Shown piece by piece: positions 21,069 to 31,960 of a DNA stretch of 64,000 bases (within the stretch, counting starts at the first letter, position 1; every line of letters starts with the position of its first letter). The notes beneath the pieces were generated by a model. The model was given only the letters and a program-made list of their open reading frames with translations, searched no databases and had not been told where the DNA came from. Source of the stretch: Ectobius pallidus (Eukaryota > Arthropoda > Insecta > Blattodea > Ectobiidae). The translations under genes were made by a program, and so were the position numbers. Location of the stretch: assembly GCA_964059195.1 (NCBI GenBank), contig CAXKWD010000007.1:806001-870000 (forward strand), given 5' to 3'.

Positions 21069-22335
21069 ATATTTAAAGTTAATGGAAGTGTTGAAACACA
21101 GGCAGCACATTTAGGCGGCGAGTATTACAACCCTGACAATGAGCATATTATTGTGAATTACACGAAAGAAGTAAATAAACAGAAAGGATATGATATATCA
21201 GTTGTAATACTAAGTAATATGATGAGATAAGACTTGAATCTTGACTTTACAGACTCAAATTGCTACCGCGATTTTTGTCTCGTCTCCCCGGTTATAGGCT
21301 GGACCGGATAATAGAGGTTATACGTTATAGTAAGTTAGTTTATTTCTTTGTATATTTGTCATAGGCTACAGTTTGAAGTCTCAACACAAGTTGTTTACAA
21401 TAATATTTCGTGCTTTGACATGCAATAATTACAGCAGCGTTCTCCATGTTGGATGTAGAATTTGATATATAGGATTTATTTTAGCCTACTCATTTCAAAA
21501 TTGCAGTAGATAACTGTACTCCCATTATTTAAAACGCGAAATCAAATATGGGAGATATTTACTTAGTGCTAACATGGATTCAACATAGGTGACGAGAATA
21601 CACGCTCAATATTAATTTATTGGTTATCAATTATCATTCAGGATTGACTGTACGAGATGGCAGCACAGGTCTGGAGGGGAGATTGATGTATTTTGTTGTG
21701 TGATCTGACGTACATGGTGCACTCCGGAGTTTATACACCTCGCAAATTATTCCACTCACGAAGCCAGTCAAATCGGAGCCCACTCGTCATTTGTCTTCCC
21801 GCCCGGGGCGGTACCTGGCTAATATAATACGCTGCAACTCACCATGTTGCAAATGAGTCAATATAACAATGATTGATGTCTCTATTAGGCATCATTCCTA
21901 GACAAAACAAACGGTGCAAAATATGTTGCACATATTATAGGAGTTAAGATTCGAATTACTGAGAGTGCTAGATTTATGAAAGAAATCCCTCTCAAATATT
22001 AAAGTACCACCTCAATCACGTGTTTAGCTTGATCGGTAGTCTCTTGCAATAACTGATTCGTGTGCATCATTTCTATTGCTCGGTGATGTCTTGTTGATTG
22101 CCATACTATGGAAAACAAAAAGACATTATCATGTTTTAATTAATACTTGTTCTGACATTCTTCCCTAAAGTGATATTTATTTAGGTTTCATCTTCATATC
22201 TACAGATTTAAAAAAGGAATGTGTAGGACAAAGATGTTCATTGTAACTATCTCTACAACTTTACTCTGTAAGCTACCATGCATTGCCCACTGTAATGGAG
22301 TAAATGGACAAGAATAAAACACCCCTATACCAATG
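21069..22335. other. Intergenic, nothing recognised
   Basis: A GC-richer patch at 21720-21850 has no long frame. No repeat partner was seen apart from CAAAATATGTTGCACA, which recurs near 26856. Confidence 0.4.
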
Positions 22336-22800
22336 TACTTACTTACTCAATGGCAGTGGACAATTCCTAAGAAAGGTAAAGGAATATTATATAACTTAAT
22401 TTATGAAACTCTGAAGTTCATTGCCGCGCTTACCTGAGCCCGCCATTCAACCCTATTCTGTCCTAACTCCATCCAACCATCCATCGCAAATCCTATTTCT
22501 CTTAAATCTATGCTAATATTGTCCTCCCGCCTACGTGTAGGTCTTCCAAGTGGTCTTTTCCTTTCGGGTCTCCCAGTCAATATTTTCGAGATATGTATGT
22601 TCTCCCCCATTCATGCAACATGTCCAGCCCATTTCATGATCCGTGATTTAACTACCCTTACTATATCCGGTGACGAGTACAGGTCATGAAGCTCGTCGTT
22701 ATGCAGATTTCTCCAGTCCCCATTTTCATCTCGCTTAGGCTCATATATTTTCCTAATTCCCTGTTTTCGAACATTCTCAGATTATGTTCTTCCTGAAGAG
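22336..22800 (-). pseudogene. Non-LTR retrotransposon RT, C-terminal remnant (copy b)
   Basis: Read on the minus strand, this is the same RT tail as copies a, c and e. It contains GRPTRRREDNISIDLREIGF and later VEWRAQVSAAMNFRV. The 3-prime end on the minus strand is TGCCATTGAGTAAGTAAGTA. Upstream, the LHNDELHDLYSSP region can be followed in other frames, so frameshifts are present. The copy is 5-prime truncated near 22800. Confidence 0.75.
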
Positions 22801-23847
22801 GAACACAAGCACCAATATAGTCATATTGTTAGACACATGTAGATGTTTCCTAATTATCATTTTCAATAAAATCGTTGACGCCGTTTTTATTTAATCGAAA
22901 TTTTGATAAAGATTTTCATAAAAAGTTTCAGTTATACCAACAAGATTCTTTCTGGTTCGATGAAATTGAAAAAGCAATCTTCATTGATAGGCTAAATGCA
23001 ATGAACCGTTTATCCGTTACAAAGTGAAAGACAGACAGACATTTCAAACACATGTTTCGGTTTCTAGGCATCGTCAAAAATGGAAACCTTCTAATCTTTG
23101 CAATCAAAATAAAAGTAAAAGTGACTGGGCCTACAAAATGCCATTTCAAGTGTGAAGAGCTCGTTCCTGTAAACACGGGATCTCTGTCGCCCGTGCACAG
23201 TAACAATTGCTAATTCTGCTCTTATACTTTCCTGTTCAGTTAGTATTTAGGGATTATTCCTGTACTGTATATCCTGCTCCCAGTGGTAAATATCGATTTG
23301 GGTTAGGTCCCGCCTGCCTGTCCACAAATGTACAGCGTGTGCCATCATAACCTCAACATTATGTGGAAGCCAAAGCTTGAGAGATGTGATATGTTCAGCC
23401 ATCAAAGTCCAAAGGAAACACAAGGCTTTGCAGCCAATTGCGTTACTAGGCAATTTACATCCTTTCATAAAATTAAACAGGTTTAGTACGTTACAAAGAA
23501 GAGTAATATTAATAGAACCTGGTCAGTGTGAAAACAACGGCCAACATTTCACGCCCTGTATGAGGACCAGTCCAATGCTTGTAGCGATGGGTCTACTTGT
23601 ATTACTGACGGTTTTGCTGGGTAAAAACGTGTTAGTGTTGTGAACTCACAAACGTTGTGTTTCAGTTCATTTTAGGTCGTGTAATGGTCAAGTCCATTAA
23701 AAAATCCTACCTTACTTCAGCTGTTCGCGTAGCGACAAGCATGATACGAATGAAGACAGTTGTCGTCGTGGTTCTAGGAGAGTGAAGGAAAGCGGGGTTG
23801 GGTTCTTATTTGTCGACTTTTACTCAGGTTTTGGAACGTATCGTGTT
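22801..23847. other. Intergenic with a GAAAC-type repeat motif
   Basis: On the minus strand near 23047-23083 the sequence reads GACGATGCCTAGAAACCGAA and then ACATGTG, a short motif common at the ends of some arthropod retroelements. ORFs at 22928-23206 (-), 23247-23468 (-) and 23377-23643 (+) have no domains. Confidence 0.35.
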
Positions 23848-24117
23848 GCGTGCGTGGGGAGGAAAGATATATCTCAAACGTATTGACTGGGAGACCCGAA
23901 GGGAAAAGACCACTGCAAGACCTAGACGTAGGTGAGAGGACAATGTTAGGATAGATTTAAGAGAAGTGGATTTGCGAGGGATGATTGGACGGAGTTAGCA
24001 CAGAATAGGGTTGAATGGCGGGCTCAGGTAAGCGCAGCAATGAACCTCCGGGTTCCATAAAGTAGATAATATTCCTTTAGCTTGCTGAGTTATTATCTAC
24101 TGCCACTGAATATTAGT
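23848..24117 (+). pseudogene. Non-LTR retrotransposon RT 3-prime end (copy c)
   Basis: It begins inside the HVARMG region (GTGCGTGGGGAGGAAAGA) and runs through the GRPRRR-type basic segment and the WRAQVSAAMN-type end to the shared 3-prime tail (TACTGCCACTGAATATTAGT). It is shorter than copies a and b. No intact frame remains. Confidence 0.7.
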
Positions 24118-24149
24118 ATCTTGAAAACCAGTCTTGCCAGTCTTGGTTA

Positions 24150-24360
24150 TGTTACCATCCATCCTGCTTCACCACAGGAGAATTGTATTGTCACATACTC
24201 CTTGCCGTCCGTCTGTCAGTATACGCGATAACTCAAATATGCTTTATCGGATTTTCATGAAACTTAGCATACGCATTTATAATGTCGAGGGGACGAAGCC
24301 AATTGATTTTCAACCAAGTCGGTTTACCGGTACTGGAGTAACGACTGATTAACGGTCACA
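24150..24360 (+). repeat. GTCT-rich dispersed repeat, family E copy 2
   Basis: It shares ACGCGATAACTCAAATA, CTTTATCGGATTTTCATGAA and ATACGCATTTATAATGTC with copy 3 at 58869-59050, and GACGAAGCCAATTGATTT with the same family. The 24134-24352 frame follows the repeat and is not a known protein. Confidence 0.55.
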
Positions 24361-24578
24361 TCCTTTTTAAATGGCAAATCATCACTATACAACAAAGCCG
24401 CGATGCTCTGCCTTCTTTTCTAACCATAACCACGGCCACCTCAGTTAAGACGGCATAATATACGTACCATTTATAGCATGTTGGGTTTGCTGGCGAAAAT
24501 GCAGGAATCAGCCATTCAATACGTTATTCTGATTGAAAACTGTATTTTTGTACAGAAATAGAAAAAATGCCTAATAAG

Positions 24579-25077
24579 TAGGGCTGAAAATCGATTAAAA
24601 TTTGTAATCGAGTTAACGCTTCACTTTAATCGATTAATCGACCGATTAATCGACAAACAGGTCGATATTTTAAACGAAACCAAAGTGTACATTTCATATT
24701 GTTTTACACGTTTAATAACTACTAAACTACATATAATCAGAAGAAATCCTGAATTAATTATTATCATTATTAGTTAACTAGTGAAAAAATATATACAAAG
24801 CTTACATTTCCGGTAACTTTTTCAGCCAAGACTTGCAAAAACTAAACTACCCTTCAAGTTTCTGAATAATTGGAATTGTTTGGACACAATAGGCTGAATG
24901 ACACATAATGTGCCAAGGCCGGAGAAGCGAGAGAAAGGAGTATGGTCATTTGACCCATTTCTCGAAACAGTTTTTTAGAATTCGACTAAACCGATTAATC
25001 GTAAAATGTAATTGATCGACGATTAAATGTTTAATCGATTAATCGGCTCGATTAATCGATTAATCGGTACAGCCCTA
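24579..25077. mobile_element. hAT-superfamily MITE (499 bp)
   Basis: Perfect 8-bp target duplications CTAATAAG lie at 24571-24578 and 25078-25085. The ends are TAGGGCTG and CAGCCCTA, followed inward by repeated ATTAATCGATTAATCG palindromic blocks. An 8-bp duplication and short TAGGG-type ends fit the hAT superfamily. There is no transposase frame inside, so it is a MITE. Confidence 0.9.
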
Positions 25078-25085
25078 CTAATAAG

Positions 25086-25591
25086 TATTGTGTTTCTGGC
25101 TCTACTATAGTAATAATGCCAACGGAGAGCCTGTCCAAGTGTGTACATTTCCCAAAAATGAATCCAGATGGATTAAATGGATATCTGCAATTCACAGAGG
25201 AAATGTTATACTTTCAGATAACTCATGGCAAGTAAACAGTCGTTAATGATAAATATTTGTCAGTATTTTGTTAAACCCATACGGTGGTAGTAATTGTGAT
25301 TTATAGTTTGTGAAGGGTATTTATTTACAATACTGCTAATGAATTGCTTTTTAAAAGTATTATTAAATTAAAGTAGGGTACTCTATTAAAAATATACATT
25401 TATGTTCTAGATAGGCCCATATAACAATATTAATAGTACAAAGTCCATATCATGTATAGCAGAAACATGAGAAATATTAACAATGAACTCCATTGGGACT
25501 TTGTTATATCGGTTTATCTGATTTTATTTTACCTTTATCTCGTTTCTGTTTGGCAAATTATTTATCTCAGCACGACCCCTTTCATTATTAC

Positions 25592-25632
<41 letters not shown>

Positions 25633-26908
25633 TACTTTTCCACAAATGTACACAAGTGGAGAGAGATTTCCCTCCTTGTCACTGAAAACAAGTGGTTATA
25701 CGCCTTTTATAGTCGCGAAAGATGTGGGTAGACATTGGTCGAGAAAGGTATATCTACTGTCAAGTTCAGTTTGTGGACTTTTTCGGAGTACATTAATGGA
25801 AATTCGACATGGGCTAGTACCAAACAAACAAAACAAAAATATCAATCCCAGTTGTAACTCTTCTACCAAGTGTATCACAGTGATAGACAATAAAATTACT
25901 AGTTAACTTGAAAACAATAACTGTGGTATAAAATACATCAGGTTAGAGTGGTTAAGAAGCACTAAACACATTTGAGCACGAATGTTTCCTCTCGTTTAAC
26001 TCATATATTTTACAGTACAAGGAACTAGAGACATTTGTGGCGAGGTTTCGCTAATAACATTCACATGCAACTTGTATCATCCCCACAACATTTTATCTTC
26101 AAAACAGGAGCCACACTTGTGACAGCTTTCTCTATGAATGTGGTTTTAATTAAGTGGGTCTAGGTAGACCGTTATTCCAAACTATCTCTAACTTATCTGT
26201 AGAGGATAAAAACCTCACGTGGGTGGAGGGATTAAGTGGCAAAGGTTTGTGACTTGGCTATAACCCATTCAAATGTGAAATAGCGTCCTTCTCCACTACA
26301 CCTGGCGTGCAAAAGAATACAACTCATTTGGAATGGCTCAATAAATTCTGGGAGGTTTGTTTAATATGGGCCTTTAAAGAGTGAAATATGGTCAAGTATA
26401 ACACTGGAGAATGCTCAAATAGGTTTCATAATTGTTATAGCTTACTGAACAAATGGACGAGACAGTTTCCAGGATTCTCTCGAGAACTAAACCGAAAAAA
26501 TTCATATTGACTTTAGACCCAACTCAACATCATTTATGTGTGCATAAATGTGACAGGCCCATGTCTGTAGATTTAAAGGAAAGTAAAAGAACTCCTACGG
26601 GATAAAATTCCGGCACAATAATGACGGTAACAGGCCTAAGTTAAATAAGCATTAATGGAAAGTGGAAGGAGACTCACATTTAACACAGCACAATAGAACA
26701 TAGGCCTACAGGTATTTAGAGATGCAGCATAGCCTGTGTTGCTTACCTAAACCAAGAATTAAATGTATTATTATCTCTTTTTTGCAAAATAATTCAAAGA
26801 GTTAGCAGGAATTGTTAGTTGATTGGTCCGTGTATACTCATTTAAAGTAAATTGTACAAAATATGTTGCACAAACTCTCTCACATATGGATATTAAGATT
26901 TATATTAT
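25086..26908. other. Intergenic with an ATT microsatellite
   Basis: The only clear element is the microsatellite at 25593-25630. Frames at 25452-25906 arise from it. A string around TTGTTATATCGGTTTATCTG at 25501-25520 recurs near 28560 and, inverted, near 44130. Confidence 0.4.
25593..25630. repeat. (ATT)n microsatellite
   Basis: About a dozen uninterrupted TTA repeats. Confidence 0.95.
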
Positions 26909-27140
26909 CATCATCATCATCAGGATCTAAAGGCAATGCCTTGTTGTAGTAGCCATGTCTTCCTCTTCATCGCTGTTCTCTTTAGATTTTCGTATGACAG
27001 CACGTCCATATCCTTTATCATGTTTTTAATAAATGAATTTCTTGGACGTCCTCTTGATTTCTTTCCCAGTATTTTCCCTTCAAAAATGTTAATGAGTAGA
27101 CCATTGTGCCGAAATGTATGACCCACTAACTTTGCTCTTC
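26909..27140 (-). pseudogene. Non-LTR RT C-terminal remnant with (TGA)n tail
   Basis: The minus-strand frame 27126-26920 encodes GHTFRHNGLLINIFEGKILG, then GRPRNSFIKNM, ending in a Lys/Trp-rich segment. This is the conserved tail of a second insect non-LTR family (GH-LRH, EGKI-GKR-RGRPR). It ends in an ATGATGATGATG-type run at 26909-26924 on the plus-strand map, a typical microsatellite tail of such elements. It is 5-prime truncated. Confidence 0.68.
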
Positions 27141-27186
27141 TACTTTATATTATATTATATTTATATTATATTTATATTTATATTAT

Positions 27187-27780
27187 TGAGGCTTTTATTT
27201 TCTTGACAAATGGAACAGGAATTTACCATTAAAAATAAATGTACAACTCTCAATTGAAATAGATTCAGGGATCTCACAGAATTTTTCATGAATTATTCCC
27301 CTTATAGCATCACACATGTTAACTGGATAAATAATTTCTCCGACGATTCAATAGATTTAGATTTCCTAAGTAAAAAAAAAGTAACATAAAGAGTGGGAAC
27401 TAAACAAAATCAATATGACTTAGGTGTACTCTAGTTATTGCTATTCGTAAGTGGATCATTTGTGTGGACCTACTTATCTAAATGAATGTTTTGAATTTAT
27501 GGCTCTAAGTAGTTGCTTTACTCTTCTGCTGTAAATAATGGTCCACTTCAAATAGATCAATTTCTGTAGGCTGACAGCTAATGCAATATAATGAATGTTA
27601 CAACATGTAGAAATTAGGTCTATCATTGAAGAAGGATCAATTAAAACTTCAACATCTTAATCGCTTACTTTAATTCATATTCCGCTATTCTGCAATACGG
27701 CAATTACAATGACAATATATTATTTCAATTTGAGAACCCACAATTATCCGGTAAAATAATTTGCTACATGTTTCTTAGGT
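27187..27780. other. Intergenic, nothing recognised
   Basis: AT-rich, preceded by a TATATT-rich stretch at 27141-27186. No frame or repeat partner was seen. Confidence 0.4.
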
Positions 27781-28290
27781 CTGTAGGCTTCCGCGGCCGG
27801 AGTTATCACAGTCTAGGATGTCCGGGTAGCGCCGCGTCGAGTGTTGAGAGGCCAACGTTTCTACAGCCATGTTGCTGTCTTCTTCAGGGCCAAAAAAGTC
27901 ACTGGCTAAGGAGGAAGGTGTCTTGAGTCGGTTTATGGTGCCAGTGCATTTGCACTATGACCCGTCATAGTATTGTCAGTCGTGTGTTATTTCAGTCTGA
28001 AGTCCCCGTGTCTCCACGGTTGTCTTTCTAGGTATGTGGCCCTTTTCACCACAGTCTTGTCGTACTGTCATGGTTATGTCAGTAGGTCGTGTGGGTTTCG
28101 TCTGTGAACATCCCGTCTCCTTTCTTGGGTGCCTATAGCCCTTGCTATAGGATTGGGATGTTCGTCTCGTCCGTCTGCTAGTCTTTGTGCTTGTTGTCTG
28201 ATGACGTCCCTTAAAAACGGAAGTTCTAAGTCTCGGGCTCTTATATATCTGTGTGGTGTTGCGGAGCAGTAGCGGGCGTCCGGCCAATCA
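27781..28290 (-). pseudogene. Retroelement 3-prime end with RT C-terminal tail
   Basis: On the minus strand, 28247-28130 reads YIRARDLELPFLRDVIRQQA and soon DEHPNPIARAIG, like the last segment of jockey or CR1-type reverse transcriptases (LP-LRDVI, HPNP). Downstream on the same strand, stops appear, and near 27895-27850 comes CCCTGAAGAAGACAGCAACA, then GGCTGTAGAAACGTTGG. The GC content is much higher than its flanks. A non-LTR origin is most likely; a Penelope-like element is the alternative. Confidence 0.5.
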
Positions 28291-28319
28291 CAGAAGAGGC
28301 ATCCCGAAAGCGGCCAATT

Positions 28320-31300
28320 TCACTTTTTTTTTGTATTTTTATTTGAGTGTGCGATTGTCAAGATATCACAAATCTGTACAGTTCAGCTGATGCTGGAAGA
28401 TTTTAATCTGATTTTAAAAAAACTAGACCTTTGTTCTTCTGTAAGCCCTGCTTAATGAATAAATCTGGAGCTTAACTTGGAAATCAATTAAAACAAACAT
28501 ATTCTGCATACGTATCATAATTGCAGTCATAACTGATTAAACAAAAACATACTGTCACTTTGTTACATCAGTTTACCTGATTTTATTAGTCTTGTAGGTG
28601 TATGTACTGTTACACAAGATTTATAAAGTTTCTCCTTAGCTTCATTAGGTCTACATGCAATGATTCACAATGCTTCTACGAAAGTAGCTACAAATATCAA
28701 TGTTTCTATGTTCAGTTCTAGCAAGGACACACAGGTGCGATAAAATGACAGTGACAAAAATAAAAGTATGAAAATAAACACATTGAGATTTTGGGTTCGT
28801 GACTAGTTCACAAGTTAAAGAGTCAGAAGAAAATCGTCCCTTAACACCTTAGGGCTGGAGTTGGAACACAGACCTCTGGTATAACTAAATGAATGACCTA
28901 CACTTAAATTGCAGTATTATGAGAGGACAATGCATGCAGGGGTTTACTTTAATTTATCCGAGTTCAATAACCTGAATTCACATCTCGGCTCAAAACCGAA
29001 AACGTAACTAAGTCATTCGTAAGAAATATCCTAACTTCCGTTTTATGTCTTTGATAACACAGACTCAGACATTAATGTTATGCAGATCCTGGCTTCCACT
29101 CCCTAATAATCTAATTTCTTTTTATTCGCAAACTGGAATTTAGTTATTAAGAAAAGAAGAAAAACTTTGTCGAATCCAGAAGAGAGATTGAAATACTAAA
29201 TTAATGAAGTTTGTAGCCTAATTTACTCTCCATAGTACAAGCTATAATAATGATAAATATCGATACCTTAACATGCTGTATGTTGAATTCCAGTTCCAAA
29301 TGGTTTGAATAATCGTAAGTTCCTGGCCGTTTTCATCTGCAAATAGAAATAACAAAGAAATGAAATACTGTAATAAAACTATCTATGAAGACCACAGGAT
29401 TCCAGTTCTATCTACTTCAGATTCCTTAGGAAGGTATGGTCACCCGTAGAAAATGTCTTATATTTATATAAACATTTCAAAAATAACAAAATGTAATGTT
29501 TCTGCACCGAGGAAATCGCTATTTATGAATAAAGTACGCAAAGCAAGGCTTCAGCCGAGTCTAAAATATGGGATGGGGCAGATAAAGATACTTGGTGCAT
29601 GGAATAGTTTTGAGTAAAAGTTCTGTAATTTTACTTCTGATGAGCTGAATTTTTCACTATCTTTCAATGATTCTGCGTAAAGAAAGCGAAGATACGGCCG
29701 TTGTACCAACAGTGCATGTTTATCAACTTTGTTACCTTTGGATTTCTTTCTTTTTATTAAAAATACTTTCAAAAACTTCGGTAAGATGATAATTTTCATT
29801 AATTAAACTAAATATATTTACTTTAATAGAAATTTCAACCAACCTTATTATGCATTGTTACAGTAAGCAGTTAGTACAAGAGGCTCATCTGAACTAAGTC
29901 GCTTCAACTGGCACTTGTAGTGTATTGACAATGAAAACAGTCAGTTGAAATATTATTATTATTATTAAATTATTACTTGTATACGAAATGTCTTAATGAA
30001 AAGTTCTGGGATCCTTCTTAATTAGTAAAATTAATCTAAACACATTTTGCATATATATATATATATATATATATTTATACATAACTTATACAGAGTGTTA
30101 ATTATTAACACCTAATATTATTTTACCTGTGCATAGAGGGGACACAGACAAGCAAATTTTATTAGAAGATATTTAATAAATGTGTGCATGACGTAAAATG
30201 TTCATGCAACAGGGCATTAAAGTCATTACATCATAAGTCAATGATGAAGGAAAATAGGGTTAAAATGTTCATTAAATTGACTTAATGCCGTCTCAGTTGT
30301 CGACAAAACCCTGATTTTTAATAATTCATCAACAGCTATATCGTAATATAGGGTTTTCATAATCCGCAAAACTTACAGACTTATCACATGACTGGCCGCC
30401 ACTGGATTAGTTTTCTTGTTCATAACTTTAGTGCTAACAATGAATGCTAGACGTCAGTGGCGGCCATTTCCAGGGAGATTTTATGCTGTAACAAGAAAAA
30501 TTTAATCCATAGAGCAAACATCTCCTAATAAATGTTGCTTGTCTATGTACCAAATTTTTGTTTGACCGGAGGTGATAAGCTTCATTGCTTGGCATTCCGG
30601 GGATAAGGGAGGGCACGAAAAAAAAGTCCCGTCTATACGCAGGTAAAATGATAAAATAATTCGGTGTTATTCATTAACACCCTGTAGCCTACATATGTAT
30701 ATTATATGAAGCCTGTGTAGACTAGGCGTCATCAACTGGCTGTAGCACTAGTTACCTGCAGAGTGCACCAGCACGTAACCAGTTGGTTTTCGGCAGTGAT
30801 CAGTGGCGGACGTCCGTTAGGCCACCAATTTATTAAGGCAAGCCATTTTTACTGAAAAGGGGGAAACCTAGGTGTTTCACTTGTTCTGAACTACAGAAGG
30901 AATTTCAATCTACAACCACATTATTATTCCCGTCATTCAAGTGATTAGGACAAATTTAAGGGAGAAGAACGAACTACTCTCATCCTGCACATACTACACT
31001 AGACAATAGTTAATAGCTTTGGTTGCTTTGTAACTAGTTACCTGAAATTGAGTGTAATAAGCTCATAATATGTCAGTTACTATAGTTTCTCGGACGAAAA
31101 TTCTTATGTGAAACATTTAACTTCTGCCAAAATAAAAGTTTTGCCTCTTAATATGATTTTATCTTCTTGTTAAGTGTAAAAATGTAGAGAACATTACCAC
31201 ATCGCATTCCCAAAGAACACAGATCCTACGAAACCTAATTAGTGCAGTCACGTATCTTTCTCTTTAATCCCATCTAAGGTTTATTCTTATATATTGCATG

Positions 31301-31504
31301 TAAGGAAAATTAAACAACTTTGAAACAGTGCCCATAATTTTGGAACCACTGTGTATACAGTTATTTTATTTTCACATTAATAAAAATACTTCATTCAAGC
31401 ATTCAATAAATAGAAAAGTCAGTATATACACTGAGTTCGTAGGTTAGAGTCCACTCTTTAACTAAAATTTTAAATTAAAATAACTGTTCCGCTATTAACA
31501 CATA
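28320..31504. other. Intergenic, nothing recognised
   Basis: Only simple features were seen: a poly-T run near 28324, an (AT)n microsatellite at 30050-30074, and a perfect 12-bp inverted pair TGGCCGCCACTG (30393-30404) and CAGTGGCGGCCA (30455-30466). ORFs at 29551-29799 (-) and 30434-30616 (-) have no domains. Confidence 0.4.
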
Positions 31505-31960
31505 TTGGCCGCGGTGGGGTAGAGGTAGTGCTTAATGTCCACCATTGAATTCAAAGGTAACTGTTTGGTCGATGGATTTTTGAGAACGTATCATTTCTGG
31601 GCACGAAGTCCAAATTAACTCTCGGCATCTAAATCCTAGGCTCTTTCCCTTTCGAGGGTTGTTGAGGCGATGGGTTTATCACCTGTCCCTCTGCCCTCTC
31701 TCGTAAATTAAGCGTAACTTGACGTATTTCCGTTACATGCTGTTCCAGCTAGACGTCAAACAATGTAAAATACAACGAGCCTTCCCTTTGGTTTTGGAGC
31801 CAAAGGATATCTTAATGATGAGCAATCAGCCTACTTGTGCAATTCCAGTTGTACGAAGTGAGAAGTTTCCTCACGTGTCATCTTACTAGTCAGTCAAATT
31901 GGATTACCCAAGTGGTATCGGCTAGATAACCCCACGTCAAGAAAAATTACTCCATTTTGA
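31505..31960 (+). repeat. Degenerate SINE-like repeat
   Basis: It begins TTGGCCGCGGTGGGGTAGAG, reminiscent of a tRNA-related head. Its body at 31640-31712 (TCGAGGGTTGTTGAGGCGAT, then CCCTCTCTCG) recurs at 47995-48080. The B box is not convincing. Confidence 0.4.

Noticed and set aside
25452..25906. Ile- or Tyr-repeat ORFs
   Set aside because: Translations of the (ATT)n microsatellite.
28131..28150. Perfect palindrome CCTATAGC-CCTT-GCTATAGG as a terminator or ribozyme stem
   Set aside because: It falls inside the RT C-terminal coding remnant and is explained by its codons.
28203..28225. CTGATGA...GAA as a hammerhead ribozyme core (plus strand)
   Set aside because: Lacks GAAA after stem II and any partner for stem III; it is antisense to the RT remnant.
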